From: Pusillimonas sp. TS35
GTDB lineage: Bacteria > Pseudomonadota > Gammaproteobacteria > Burkholderiales > Burkholderiaceae_B
Assembly (NCBI RefSeq): GCF_009857885.1
Contig: NZ_WWER01000005.1
Location: 248,001-312,000, forward strand
DNA: 64,000 bases
Direction: 5' to 3'
The notes beneath the pieces are model-generated. The model saw only the letters and a program-made list of their open reading frames with translations. It did not search any database and was not told the origin of the DNA. Positions 39,222-47,397 of the stretch are shown here, one piece after another. Both the position numbers and the translations under genes were made by a program. Positions within the stretch are counted from its first letter, which is position 1. Every line of letters starts with the position of its first letter.

Positions 39222-40841
39222 ATGAATAATCCATTGTTTTCTACTTCCTGGATCGCTCAGGCCACGATTCCGCCACAAAAGCTGGCGCAGATACAGCAAG
39301 GTTTCACCGACGCATTGATGCGCGTGGCTGTGCAGGCGCAGCAGGGTGCGCTTGCCGCGCCACAAGACAGACGTTTTCAGGCGCCGGCGTGGTCCGCAAA
39401 CCCGGCGCATGCCTATGTGGCCCATGCTTATCTCATTGCGTCCGAAACCATCGAGCAAATGGTCGAAGCCGCCGAAGTCGACGAGGCTTTGCGCGAGCGT
39501 CTGCGTTTTTCGGCCATGCAGTGGGTGCAGGCCATGTCGCCTGCCAATTTCCTGGCCACCAACCCCGAAGCGCAGCAGGCCCTCATCGATAGCGGCGGCC
39601 AGTCATTGTGCCGAGGCATCGGCAATCTGCTGCACGATATGCGGCAGGGTAGGCTGACGCAATCCGATGAATCGCAATTCGAAGTAGGTGTCAGCCTGGC
39701 CACTACGCCGGGTGATGTCGTGCTAGAAACGCCGTTGTTCCAATTGATTCAGTACGCGCCGCTTACCACCCGCACGTATCGCAGGCCGTTGGTGTTGGTG
39801 CCGCCCTGCATCAACAAGTACTACATCCTTGACCTGCAGCCGCACAATTCGTTCGTGCGTTATGCCGTCGAGCAAGGCCATACCGTGTTTCTGGTGTCGT
39901 GGCGCAACCCCGGAACGGAGGACACAGACGGCGTCGACAGGTCTTCCTGGGGCGATTATCTCGACGCAGTACTGATGGCGCTGGATGCCGCAGGCACCAT
40001 TTGCGCCGAAGAGCAGGTCAATGCATTGGGCTTCTGCGTCGGTGGCACGATTCTCGCCAGCGCGTTGGCGTTGGCCAAGGCCCGCGGCGAAGACCCCGTG
40101 GCCTCGCTTACCCTGCTTACCACGCTGCTCGATTTTACCGACGCGGGCGTGCTGCACGTTTTTGTCGATGAGCAGCATGCTGCGTTGCGCGATCAGCAGC
40201 TTGGCGCCGGCGGGTTGATGTCCGCGCGAGAGCTCGCCACCACATTCTCCTTCCTGCGCCCCGGCGAACTGGTCTGGAATTATGTGCGCGACAACTATCT
40301 GATGGGCGGCACACCGCCCGCTTTTGACCTGCTGTACTGGAACGCGGACGGCACCAATTTGCCTGGGCCGTTCTTCACCTGGTACTTCCGCAATACCTAT
40401 CTTGAGAACAACCTCAAGGTTCCTGGCCGCGTCAAGGTGGGCGAGCAGGCGCTGGATTTGGGCTCACTCGACATGCCTGCCTATGTGTACGGTTCGCGCG
40501 AGGACCACATCGTGCCGTGGCAGTCAGCCTATGCCAGCAGCCATCTGCTGGGCGGTCCGGTGCGTTTCGTGCTTGGCGCGTCTGGGCATATCGCGGGTGT
40601 CATCAACCCGCCAGCCAAGGGGCGGCGTAACTTCTGGGCCAGCGATGCAGCGCCCGAGGGCGAACCGGCGGCTTGGCTGGATGGCGCCACGAATACGCCC
40701 GGCAGTTGGTGGCCGAATTGGGCCGCCTGGCTGGCAGAGCAGGGGGGCGGCGAGCGTCGCGCGCCGACACGCCGCGGCAATGCGCGATACAAGCCTGTCG
40801 AACCCGCGCCCGGGCGCTACGTGCGCACGCGCGCCCTGTAA
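39222..40841 (+). CDS. phaC: Class I polyhydroxyalkanoate synthase
   Basis: A 539-residue protein with the PhaC N-terminal domain (SPANFLATNPEAQQALIDSGGQSL) and the alpha/beta catalytic domain: nucleophile Cys272 in GFCVGG, Asp428 in SREDHIVPW and His456 in GASGHIAGV. The length fits class I (short-chain 3-hydroxyacyl-CoA). The ATG at 39222 has a perfect AAGGAGG 7 nt upstream; the longer frame to 39084 overlaps pgeF. phaB follows after 153 bp. No phaA thiolase is present. Confidence 0.95.
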   Translation: MNNPLFSTSWIAQATIPPQKLAQIQQGFTDALMRVAVQAQQGALAAPQDRRFQAPAWSANPAHAYVAHAYLIASETIEQMVEAAEVDEALRERLRFSAMQWVQAMSPANFLATNPEAQQALIDSGGQSLCRGIGNLLHDMRQGRLTQSDESQFEVGVSLATTPGDVVLETPLFQLIQYAPLTTRTYRRPLVLVPPCINKYYILDLQPHNSFVRYAVEQGHTVFLVSWRNPGTEDTDGVDRSSWGDYLDAVLMALDAAGTICAEEQVNALGFCVGGTILASALALAKARGEDPVASLTLLTTLLDFTDAGVLHVFVDEQHAALRDQQLGAGGLMSARELATTFSFLRPGELVWNYVRDNYLMGGTPPAFDLLYWNADGTNLPGPFFTWYFRNTYLENNLKVPGRVKVGEQALDLGSLDMPAYVYGSREDHIVPWQSAYASSHLLGGPVRFVLGASGHIAGVINPPAKGRRNFWASDAAPEGEPAAWLDGATNTPGSWWPNWAAWLAEQGGGERRAPTRRGNARYKPVEPAPGRYVRTRAL

Positions 40842-40953
40842 CGATAGATGCTATCAGGGGCGGCACCGGCAGCGCCGATGCCGTAGCGGACGGGACGCCC
40901 ACAGCCCGGATTCCAAGACTGAATCGGCGCCTGCCGCGGGTTTACTCGGGGCA

Positions 40954-40970
40954 TTGTTGGTACGCAACAA
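40954..40970. promoter_or_regulatory. TTGTTG-N5-CAACAA inverted repeat upstream of phaB
   Basis: Perfect 6-bp arms (40954-40959 and 40965-40970) lie about 25 bp before the phaB ATG. The repeat contains the GCAACA word also seen around the phaC promoter. It could be a PhaR operator or a leader hairpin close to the ribosome site. Confidence 0.45.
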
Positions 40971-40994
40971 CTACAGGTCTAAGGGAGAGTAAAA

Positions 40995-41732
40995 ATGAAC
41001 GGCAAACTGGCTTATGTAACGGGTGGCATGGGGGGCATAGGCACGTCAATCTGCCAACGCCTGGCGAAAAGTGGGTTCACGGTCATCGCAGGGTGCGGCC
41101 CCAGCCGCAACTACCGGCAATGGCTCGATGAACAGGCCGCGCAGGGCTTTACGTTCCACGCGTCGGTTGGCAACGTGGCGGACTGGGACTCCACCGTACA
41201 AACCTTCAAGGATGTGACGGACCGCCACGGCATGGTGGATGTGTTGGTCAACAACGCCGGCATTACGCGCGACGGCGTATTCCGCAAAATGAGCCTGGAC
41301 GATTGGCGGGCGGTCATCGATACCAACCTGAACAGCCTCTTCAACGTTACCAAGCAGGTGATTGATGGCATGGTCGAGCGCCAATGGGGCCGTATCATCA
41401 ATATCAGTTCGGTAAACGGGCAGAAAGGGCAGTTCGGCCAGACCAACTACTCTACCGCCAAGGCAGGCATCCATGGGTTTACCATGGCGCTGGCGCAAGA
41501 AGTCGCCAGCAAGGGCGTGACGGTCAATACCGTGTCCCCGGGTTATATTGGTACTGACATGGTGCGAGCTATACGCCCCGATGTGCTAGAAAAAATCATT
41601 GGCACGATCCCGGTTCGCCGTCTCGGCACGCCGGAGGAAATCGGTGCCATGGTCGCTTGGCTGGCGTCGGATGACGCGGGTTTCGCCACGGGGGCTGATT
41701 TCTCCCTCAACGGCGGCCTGCACATGAGTTGA
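40995..41732 (+). CDS. phaB: Acetoacetyl-CoA reductase (PHB pathway)
   Basis: A 245-residue short-chain dehydrogenase. It has the nucleotide motif TGGMGGIGTS, NNAG, a catalytic Ser-Tyr-Lys set with Tyr152 and Lys156 in NYSTAKAG, and PhaB-typical SSVNGQKGQFGQTN and a C-terminal DFSLNGGLHM. It reduces acetoacetyl-CoA to (R)-3-hydroxybutyryl-CoA, the PhaC substrate, with NADPH. The ribosome site is GGGAGAG. It is probably linked to phaC. Confidence 0.94.
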   Translation: MNGKLAYVTGGMGGIGTSICQRLAKSGFTVIAGCGPSRNYRQWLDEQAAQGFTFHASVGNVADWDSTVQTFKDVTDRHGMVDVLVNNAGITRDGVFRKMSLDDWRAVIDTNLNSLFNVTKQVIDGMVERQWGRIINISSVNGQKGQFGQTNYSTAKAGIHGFTMALAQEVASKGVTVNTVSPGYIGTDMVRAIRPDVLEKIIGTIPVRRLGTPEEIGAMVAWLASDDAGFATGADFSLNGGLHMS

Positions 41733-41755
41733 CGTGGCTCTGGTAAAAACTAGCT

Positions 41756-41805
41756 GCGGCCGGGCGGTGGCACGCGTATAGTTGCGCGTGAAAGCGCCCG
41801 GCCGC
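41756..41805 (+). other. Large stem-loop between phaB and phaR
   Basis: An 11-bp perfect arm pair (41756-41766 with 41795-41805) encloses a second 6-bp stem (41771-41776 with 41785-41790). There is no U-tract. Its location between the biosynthetic genes and the regulator suggests transcript-end stabilisation or partial termination. Confidence 0.55.
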
Positions 41806-41874
41806 TCACAATGCGGCTATGTCGTCCCGGTAAATTCGCCATTCCATAAAAGACATTACAGCTTGGCAACAGTC

Positions 41875-42438
41875 ATGACGCAAAACGAAGACACCACTAC
41901 CCCGCGCCTCATCAAGAAGTATCCCAACCGACGCTTGTACGATACGCGTACCAGCACCTACATTACGCTGACGGATGTCAAGCAGCTCGTGCTTGATGCC
42001 GAGGCCTTCCAGGTGGTAGATGCCAAGTCGGGTGAAGACCTTACCCGAAGCATCCTCCTGCAAATCATTCTCGAAGAAGAAAGCGGCGGCAAGCCCATGT
42101 TTTCAGCCACGGCGCTGTCGCAGATCATCCGCTTCTACGGCCACGCCATGCAGGGGGTGATGGGGGCCTACCTCGAAAAAAACATCCAGGCCTTCATCGA
42201 TATCCAGGAGCGCATGGCAGAGCAGTCAAAGAGCCTGTACGGCACCCAGTTCGGTCCGGAGGCGTGGACGCAGTTCATGAATGTGCAGGCGCCTATGCTG
42301 CAGAACATGATGAGCAACTACGTCGACCAAAGCAAAAACCTGTTCGTGCAGATGCAGGATCAGATGCAGGATCAGACGCGCAATATATTCTCGGTATTTC
42401 CCTTCGCCCAGCCGCGCAACGATAAAAAGAAAGAATGA
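41875..42438 (+). CDS. phaR: Polyhydroxyalkanoate synthesis regulator PhaR
   Basis: A 187-residue protein with the invariant PhaR N-terminal DNA-binding segment LIKKYPNRRLYDTRTSTYITL and the accumulation-regulator domain (SILLQIILEEESGGKPMFSATALSQIIRFYGHAMQG). The C-terminus is glutamine/methionine-rich. PhaR represses phasin and its own gene until it is titrated onto PHA granules. The ATG at 41875 starts the conserved part. No phasin gene is in the window. Confidence 0.94.
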   Translation: MTQNEDTTTPRLIKKYPNRRLYDTRTSTYITLTDVKQLVLDAEAFQVVDAKSGEDLTRSILLQIILEEESGGKPMFSATALSQIIRFYGHAMQGVMGAYLEKNIQAFIDIQERMAEQSKSLYGTQFGPEAWTQFMNVQAPMLQNMMSNYVDQSKNLFVQMQDQMQDQTRNIFSVFPFAQPRNDKKKE

Positions 42439-42539
42439 TCGCCTGGCGCGGCAATGCCGCGTTCGACATTCGCGCGCGGCCAGGTTAACCCCGGCGTTCT
42501 TAAGGGTTATTCAGACCACTGTAAGTTATCCTGCTTCAT

Positions 42540-42558
42540 AATAATGAGAATCGATCTT
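42540..42558. promoter_or_regulatory. Fur box-like site upstream of ftrA
   Basis: A 19-bp window matches the Fur consensus GATAATGATAATCATTATC at 13 of 19 positions. It sits about 55 bp upstream of ftrA next to an AT-rich -10-like segment (CATAAT, 42537-42542). Iron repression of ftr genes in related bacteria makes this plausible. Confidence 0.6.
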
Positions 42559-42564
42559 GTTATT

Positions 42565-42599
42565 GGGCGCAAGCCACCAATGGGTGGCTGCCCGTTTTT
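42565..42599 (+). terminator. Terminator-like hairpin in the ftrA leader
   Basis: AGCCACC (42572-42578) pairs with GGTGGCT (42583-42589) around AATG. GGGC (42565-42568) extends it with GCCC (42590-42593). TTTTT at 42595-42599 follows. The structure lies after the Fur-like site and only 14 nt before the ftrA ATG, so it may attenuate ftr transcription or, alternatively, end transcription from phaR. Confidence 0.6.
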
Positions 42600-42613
42600 C
42601 GGAGCAGGCATTC

Positions 42614-43150
42614 ATGTACAAAAAGCTGACGATCGCGATAGCCGCGATGGGTTTCGCACTGTCCGCCGCGGCGGCTGAATATCCGATCGGCAAGCCCAGC
42701 GAGCACGCCGGGCTCGAAATCGCGGCAGTCTATCTGCAACCGGTCGAAATGGCGCCAGAGGGCATGATGCGGCCCGCGCGCGAATCCGATATCCACCTCG
42801 AAGCCGATATCCACGCCACGGCCGGCAATATCAACGGCCTACCCGAAGGCGCCTGGGCGCCGTATCTCAACATCCGTTATACGTTGCAAAAAAAAGGCAG
42901 CGACAAAGTCATTTCAGGCGACCTCATGCCCATGGTTGCCAACGACGGCCCGCATTACGGCGACAACGTCAAGTTGGATGGCCCGGGTAAATACACGCTT
43001 ACCTTCACGGTGGCCTCGCCCGAGGCGGCCAAGATGAACCACTTCGGGCGTCACATCGACAAAGAAACCGGGGTTGCGCCGTGGTTCAAGCCGTTTGATG
43101 TCTCGTACGAGTTCGTATTCGCCGGCACAGGCAAGAAAGGGGGGTATTGA
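42614..43150 (+). CDS. ftrA: Periplasmic iron-binding protein FtrA (P19/Tp34 family)
   Basis: A 178-residue secreted protein: signal peptide MYKKLTIAIAAMGFALSAAAA, then EYPIGKPSEHAGLEIAAVYLQPVEM and ESDIHLEADIHA, whose Met, Glu and His residues resemble the copper/iron site of the P19 family. It is thought to deliver Fe(II) to the downstream oxidase and permease parts. The ATG at 42614 is chosen because it gives a proper signal peptide. It is the first gene of ftrABCD, behind a Fur-like site. The stop overlaps the ftrB start. Confidence 0.92.
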   Translation: MYKKLTIAIAAMGFALSAAAAEYPIGKPSEHAGLEIAAVYLQPVEMAPEGMMRPARESDIHLEADIHATAGNINGLPEGAWAPYLNIRYTLQKKGSDKVISGDLMPMVANDGPHYGDNVKLDGPGKYTLTFTVASPEAAKMNHFGRHIDKETGVAPWFKPFDVSYEFVFAGTGKKGGY

Positions 43151-43515
43151 TGCGCCCAGTGCTGCGTATTGCCGGGAGCGGCCTGCGGGCCGCATCGGTC
43201 GCATTGGCAGTATGCCTGGCCGTCGCGCCGGCCATCGCCGACGAACTGCCAACCTTCGAGTTGCGATTCAAGCCCGACGGCACATTCGAGCCAGCCCGGC
43301 TCGAAGTGCCAGCCGGCCGCTTCAAGATCAAGCTCATCAACGAAAGCCAGCAGCCGGTCGAGTTCGAAAGCCTGCCGCTGCGCAAAGAAAAGGTGCTGGG
43401 CCCAGGCGTAAGCTCCTTCGTGGTCCTGACCATCAAGCGCCCTGGCGAGTATCCCTTCTTTGACGATTTTCACCAAGACGTCAAAGGCATACTGGTCGTC
43501 GTGCCCAAGCCCTGA
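43150..43515 (+). CDS. ftrB: Cupredoxin-like periplasmic protein FtrB
   Basis: A 121-residue protein with a signal peptide (cleavage probably near APAIADEL) and a single cupredoxin-like beta domain (FELRFKPDGTFEPARLEVPAGRFKIKLINESQQPVEFES ... YPFFDDFHQDVKGILVVV). In the FtrABCD model it works with FtrA in oxidising Fe(II) before uptake. The start ATG shares one base with the ftrA stop (TGATG). Obvious type 1 copper cysteine ligands are absent. Confidence 0.88.
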   Translation: MRPVLRIAGSGLRAASVALAVCLAVAPAIADELPTFELRFKPDGTFEPARLEVPAGRFKIKLINESQQPVEFESLPLRKEKVLGPGVSSFVVLTIKRPGEYPFFDDFHQDVKGILVVVPKP

Positions 43516-43526
43516 GCAGGCGCATC

Positions 43527-44384
43527 ATGGAACAACAAATTGCATTCATAGTATGGCGTGAAAGCATCGAGGCTATGCTGGTCGTCGGTATCCTGTTCAC
43601 GTGGCTGCGAGCCAGCCCCGAAGGCCGCAAGGGGTTGCCCTGGTTATGGGCCGGGGTGGCGGCAGGCCTGGGGCTGGCTGTTCTGCTTGCGCTCGTGCTG
43701 TTGGGCATCTCGTCGTGGCTATCCGATACCGGTCAGGAGTGGTTCCAGGCCATCATGGCATTGGCGGCCTGCGCACTCATCGTGCAAATGGTCTACTGGA
43801 TGCGGCTGCATGGCCGAACGCTAAAGCGCGAACTTGAGCAGGGCGCCAGCCGTGATCTCGAAGCCGACAACTGGTGGGGGCTGCTGACGCTTGTGGCAAT
43901 CGCGGTGGCGCGCGAAGGCAGCGAAACCGTCGTATTTCTATACGGCAGCATTGCCGCGGGCGCTGCGCAGGGCTCAGCCGTGCGTCTCGCGCTGGCCGGT
44001 GCGCTCGGTTTTGGCGCTGCGCTATTGTCATTCTGGCTGCTGCAGGCCGGCGGGCGCCTGATCACATGGCGGCGTTTCTTCAAGCTTACCGAGATCATGC
44101 TGCTCCTGCTGGCCGGCGCGCTGCTGGTTTCGGGCATGGATCATCTCATTTCGCTCGATGCCCTTCCCACGCTGGTTGATCCAGTCTGGGACACGTCCGC
44201 GCTGCTCGATACACAAGGCGGGCTGGGCAAGGTTCTGGCCGATTTCGCCGGTTATCGCGCCATGCCATCTCTGACGCAAGTGCTGTTATGGGCGTTGTAT
44301 TGGGTGGTGGCCATTGTGGTGCTCAAGCGTGTCGACGTTTCCGCAGGCCGCGCGCGCGTGGCGTCGGGGGGTGCCAGGGCCTGA
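43527..44384 (+). CDS. ftrC: FTR1-family iron permease FtrC
   Basis: A 285-residue inner-membrane protein with about seven hydrophobic segments. Two REXXE-type iron motifs are visible: RESIE at residues 11-15 and REGSE at residues 129-133, the hallmark of Ftr1/EfeU permeases. It moves iron across the inner membrane after oxidation by the periplasmic partners. It lies 11 bp after ftrB and 4 bp before ftrD. Confidence 0.95.
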   Translation: MEQQIAFIVWRESIEAMLVVGILFTWLRASPEGRKGLPWLWAGVAAGLGLAVLLALVLLGISSWLSDTGQEWFQAIMALAACALIVQMVYWMRLHGRTLKRELEQGASRDLEADNWWGLLTLVAIAVAREGSETVVFLYGSIAAGAAQGSAVRLALAGALGFGAALLSFWLLQAGGRLITWRRFFKLTEIMLLLLAGALLVSGMDHLISLDALPTLVDPVWDTSALLDTQGGLGKVLADFAGYRAMPSLTQVLLWALYWVVAIVVLKRVDVSAGRARVASGGARA

Positions 44385-44388
44385 TGCC

Positions 44389-45810
44389 ATGACATCCAGC
44401 GCATTGCGCGCCGGCACGGCGCGGTTCGGCGATTTTCTGCGCGACCACAAAACCTGGCTGCGGCGGCTGCAGTGGCTCATCGTGCTGTTCTACGTCACAC
44501 TGTTGATCGTGCCGGCGGCCATGCCCTTGCCCGGCCGTACCGCGTCAGTCTTCAACAACCTCACTATCTTTGCGCAATTTGCGTTCTGGGGCGTATGGTG
44601 GCCGTTTGTACTGGTCTCGATGCCATTGATGGGGCGGGCCTGGTGCGGATGGTTCTGTCCCGAAGGCATGCTTAGCGAATGGGCAAGCGGGCACGGTCGG
44701 GGGCGCGCCATACCAAAATGGATGCGCTGGGGCGGCTGGCCCTTTGTGGCATTTTCACTTACCACCGTCTATGGCCAGCTTGTCAGCGTGTATCAGTACC
44801 CGCTGGCCGTGCTGGCCGTGCTGGGCGGTTCCACGGTGGCAGCCATGATCGTGGGCTGGCTATATGGCCGCAACAAGCGTGTCTGGTGCAAATATCTCTG
44901 CCCGGTCAACGGGGTGTTCCAATTGCTGGCCAAACTGGCGCCTTGGCACTATCGCGTCGATGAAGAGGCCTGGCGAAACCCACAGCGCCGCACCAAGTCA
45001 GTAAACTGTGCGCCGCTGATGCCTCTGCGCCATATGCAGGGTGCGTCCGACTGCCATATGTGCGGTCGTTGCAGTGATTATCGCGGTGCCATCCAACTGA
45101 CGCCGCGTTCGCCGGCTGCCGAGATCGTTGATATTGCCGCCGGCGACCGCTGGCAGACGATGTTGATCGTATTTGGCCTGATGGGTTTGGCGGTCGGCGC
45201 GTTTCTATGGAGTGCAAGCCCGTGGTTCGTGGCACTCAAGCAAGTACAGGCCGCTTGGCTGGTCGAGCACGATATCTTCTGGCCGCTGGCCGATAACGCC
45301 CCGTGGTTCGTTCTTACCCATTATCCCGAGGTCAACGATAGCTTCAGCTGGTTAGATGGCGAGGTCATCCTGTTGTTCATATTCGGTTCGCTGGTGATTG
45401 TGGGCGGCACGCTCTGTGTCGGCTTATGGCTGGCGGGGTGCACCCTTCGCCGCGGGGGCGCCCAGCAGCGGCCGGCCGTGCGCGATGCGAAAGGCCGTAT
45501 GGTAGCGCGCACAATCGGGGTCGACCGGCTTGCGCAAGCATTCATCCCAGCAGCGGGGGTGGGCGTATTCCTGGGCCTGTCCGCCACCACGATCACGCTG
45601 TTGCAGCACGAAGGGGTGGCAACGTCGTGGGCACTGGCGGTTCGACTGGCCTGTTTGGCTGCAGGCCTCATCTGGAGCCTGTATTTATTCTGGCGCATCA
45701 GTGCCCAGGCCAATGCTGGCCTGTGGCGTCGCCTGCTTGCCCTGACCTGTGCCATGGTGGGGCTGGTGCCATTTTGTACAGCCTGGGTGCTTTTTTTCGT
45801 GGTCTGGTAG
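44389..45810 (+). CDS. ftrD: Membrane polyferredoxin FtrD (NapH/CcoG-like 4Fe-4S protein)
   Basis: A 473-residue membrane protein with several transmembrane helices and cysteine motifs CGWFCPEG (Cys86 and Cys90), CKYLCPVNGVF and CHMCGRC. This resembles NapH/NosR-type membrane ferredoxins. In FtrABCD it is proposed to accept or recycle electrons from iron oxidation. The ATG at 44389, just after ftrC, is used; the longer frame from 44314 overlaps ftrC. It ends the operon, convergent with the GNAT gene. Confidence 0.92.
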   Translation: MTSSALRAGTARFGDFLRDHKTWLRRLQWLIVLFYVTLLIVPAAMPLPGRTASVFNNLTIFAQFAFWGVWWPFVLVSMPLMGRAWCGWFCPEGMLSEWASGHGRGRAIPKWMRWGGWPFVAFSLTTVYGQLVSVYQYPLAVLAVLGGSTVAAMIVGWLYGRNKRVWCKYLCPVNGVFQLLAKLAPWHYRVDEEAWRNPQRRTKSVNCAPLMPLRHMQGASDCHMCGRCSDYRGAIQLTPRSPAAEIVDIAAGDRWQTMLIVFGLMGLAVGAFLWSASPWFVALKQVQAAWLVEHDIFWPLADNAPWFVLTHYPEVNDSFSWLDGEVILLFIFGSLVIVGGTLCVGLWLAGCTLRRGGAQQRPAVRDAKGRMVARTIGVDRLAQAFIPAAGVGVFLGLSATTITLLQHEGVATSWALAVRLACLAAGLIWSLYLFWRISAQANAGLWRRLLALTCAMVGLVPFCTAWVLFFVVW

Positions 45811-45875
45811 CCTGGTGGCCCATTCCCGATGCCTTCGCCCCGGGCAGTTACAAGGGTAAATGCCTTGCTTTGTGG

Positions 45876-47063
45876 TCAGTGTTGGGGGTTTTCGCGTCGG
45901 TAGGGGCTATGCGCGGCCAGTTCGTCCTGCCAGGCATCCACTGCGGCGGTTTCGCGAGCCAGGTATGTTTCGATCGCTGCGGCGAAGCGCGGGTCGCGGA
46001 TCCAATGCGCCGATCGCGTCCTCGCCGGCATCATGCCGCGCGACAGCTTGTGTTCCCCTTGCGCCCCACCCTCAAAGCGTTGCAGGCCGTGTTGGATGCA
46101 AAATTCAATACCCTGCAGATAACAGGTTTCGAAATGCAGCCCCGGTATGTAGTCCACACTGCCCCAATAGCGCCCGTACAAAGTGTTATCGTCGCGTAGA
46201 TTCAGCGCGGTGGCGATGGGTTGCCCCTGGCGTTCGGCCAGAACCATCACCATCGCCTCAGGCATGGTGGCATGCAGGGCGCTGAAGAAGGCATGGTTCA
46301 AGTAAGGCAGGTGCCCATGCTCCAGATAGGTTTGTTGGTAGCACCTGAAGAAAAAAGCGAGCACATCGGTGGTGATGTCGGCCCCCTGCAGCCACCGAAA
46401 ATCAACACCGGCCTGGATGGCTTTTTTTCTGTCTTGGCGCAGCTTCTTGCGTTTGGGCTGGTTTAGGCTGGCCAGAAACTCATCCAGGCTTTCGTAGCCC
46501 CGGTTGATCCAACAGAACTGTATGTCGTCGCGCATCATGAAGCCAGCATCTTCGAGTGCTCGTTGGTCTTCGGTGCTGGGAAACAGCACGTGCAGCGAAG
46601 ATAAGCCGTTGTCGTCGGCGATCTGCGCGGCCGCGCGCGCCAGGGCGACACGGTCTTCATGGCAGGCGGCCAGCAGCCGCGGCCCCGGCACAGGCGTGAA
46701 AGGGACTGCGCACAGTAGCTTGGGGTAGTACTTCAGCCCGTGCGCGTCGAACGCATTGGCCCAAGCATAGTCGAATACATATTCGCCGCGCGAATGTGTT
46801 TTGAGGTACAGCGGCATGGCTCCCGCCAGCGTAGCGCCGCGATGCATCAGCAGAAAGCGCGGCGACCATCCGGTGCGGGCAACCGCGCAGCCATGCTCGT
46901 CCAGCAGGCGCAGAAAGGCGTGGCGCATGAATGGCTGCCCGCCGGCCAGCGCGTCCCATTGTGCGGCATCGATGTCGCACGGCCCATCTACCAGCGTAAA
47001 TGAGACGGGGGTGAGAGAGGTGGGGCTGGTGGCGGGCTGCGGAGGGGTCATGCTGATAGCCAT
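45876..47063 (-). CDS. GNAT-like protein (COG3146/DUF482 type)
   Basis: A 395-residue soluble protein with the layout of the COG3146 family: DAAQWDALAGGQPFMRHAFLRLLDEHGC near the start, YVFDYAWANAFDAHGLKYYPKLLCAVPFTPVPGPRLLA, then LNQPKRKKLRQDRKK and a C-terminal GNAT-like half (ATALNLRDDNTLYGRYWGSVDYIPGLHFETCYLQGIEFCI, FEGGAQGEHKLSRGMMP). Members resemble FemAB/peptidoglycan-type acyltransferases but no substrate is established. No clear ribosome site precedes ATG 47063; an internal Met at residue 5 is possible. It is divergent from the G3E GTPase. Confidence 0.85.
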   Translation of the reverse strand: MAISMTPPQPATSPTSLTPVSFTLVDGPCDIDAAQWDALAGGQPFMRHAFLRLLDEHGCAVARTGWSPRFLLMHRGATLAGAMPLYLKTHSRGEYVFDYAWANAFDAHGLKYYPKLLCAVPFTPVPGPRLLAACHEDRVALARAAAQIADDNGLSSLHVLFPSTEDQRALEDAGFMMRDDIQFCWINRGYESLDEFLASLNQPKRKKLRQDRKKAIQAGVDFRWLQGADITTDVLAFFFRCYQQTYLEHGHLPYLNHAFFSALHATMPEAMVMVLAERQGQPIATALNLRDDNTLYGRYWGSVDYIPGLHFETCYLQGIEFCIQHGLQRFEGGAQGEHKLSRGMMPARTRSAHWIRDPRFAAAIETYLARETAAVDAWQDELAAHSPYRRENPQH

Positions 47064-47153
47064 GCATAAGAGCGGGGTGTCAGGATATTGCAGGGAGGCT
47101 GGTAGGCCCCGAAGTTATGATAGCGTCAATCGGCGCACGCCGCGCCGTCGGCG

Positions 47154-47212
47154 CTTACCCGACCTTTGCCTGACCTTACCCGGCCATTGCCGGGTCTTTA
47201 CCGGACCATTGC
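47154..47212. repeat. Degenerate ~21-bp repeat, three copies
   Basis: Related words such as CTTACCCGGCCATTGC occur at 47154-47169, 47175-47190 and 47197-47212, with a period of 21-22 bp. They lie in the divergent gap next to the 15-bp minisatellite and are not coding on present evidence. Confidence 0.6.
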
Positions 47213-47250
47213 GGGTGACGGGCGCGCGTGACGAGCATGGCAGCGCGTTT

Positions 47251-47355
47251 GGAACGAACGTGTTTGGGACAAGTGTGTTTGGGACAAGCGTGTGTGGAAC
47301 GAGCGTGTGTGGAACGAGTGTGTGTGGAACGAGTGTGTGTGGAACGAGTGTGTGG
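47251..47355. repeat. 15-bp minisatellite, seven copies, upstream of the G3E GTPase gene
   Basis: Seven head-to-tail units begin at 47251, 47266, 47281, 47296, 47311, 47326 and 47341. The consensus is GGAACGAGTGTGTGT. The units at 47311 and 47326 are identical and the outer ones carry a few changes; the flanks are degenerate copies. The array ends 42 bp before the ATG at 47398, within the 334-bp divergent gap, and could alter promoter spacing if the copy number varies. Confidence 0.9.
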
Positions 47356-47397
47356 GATCGTCGTGTGCGGCCGTCGTGTTTGAGCTGAGCGTGTGAG

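Noticed and set aside
40842-40994. Possible remnant of phaA between phaC and phaB
   Set aside because: The 153-bp gap has no thiolase motif in any frame; it looks like a plain regulatory spacer.
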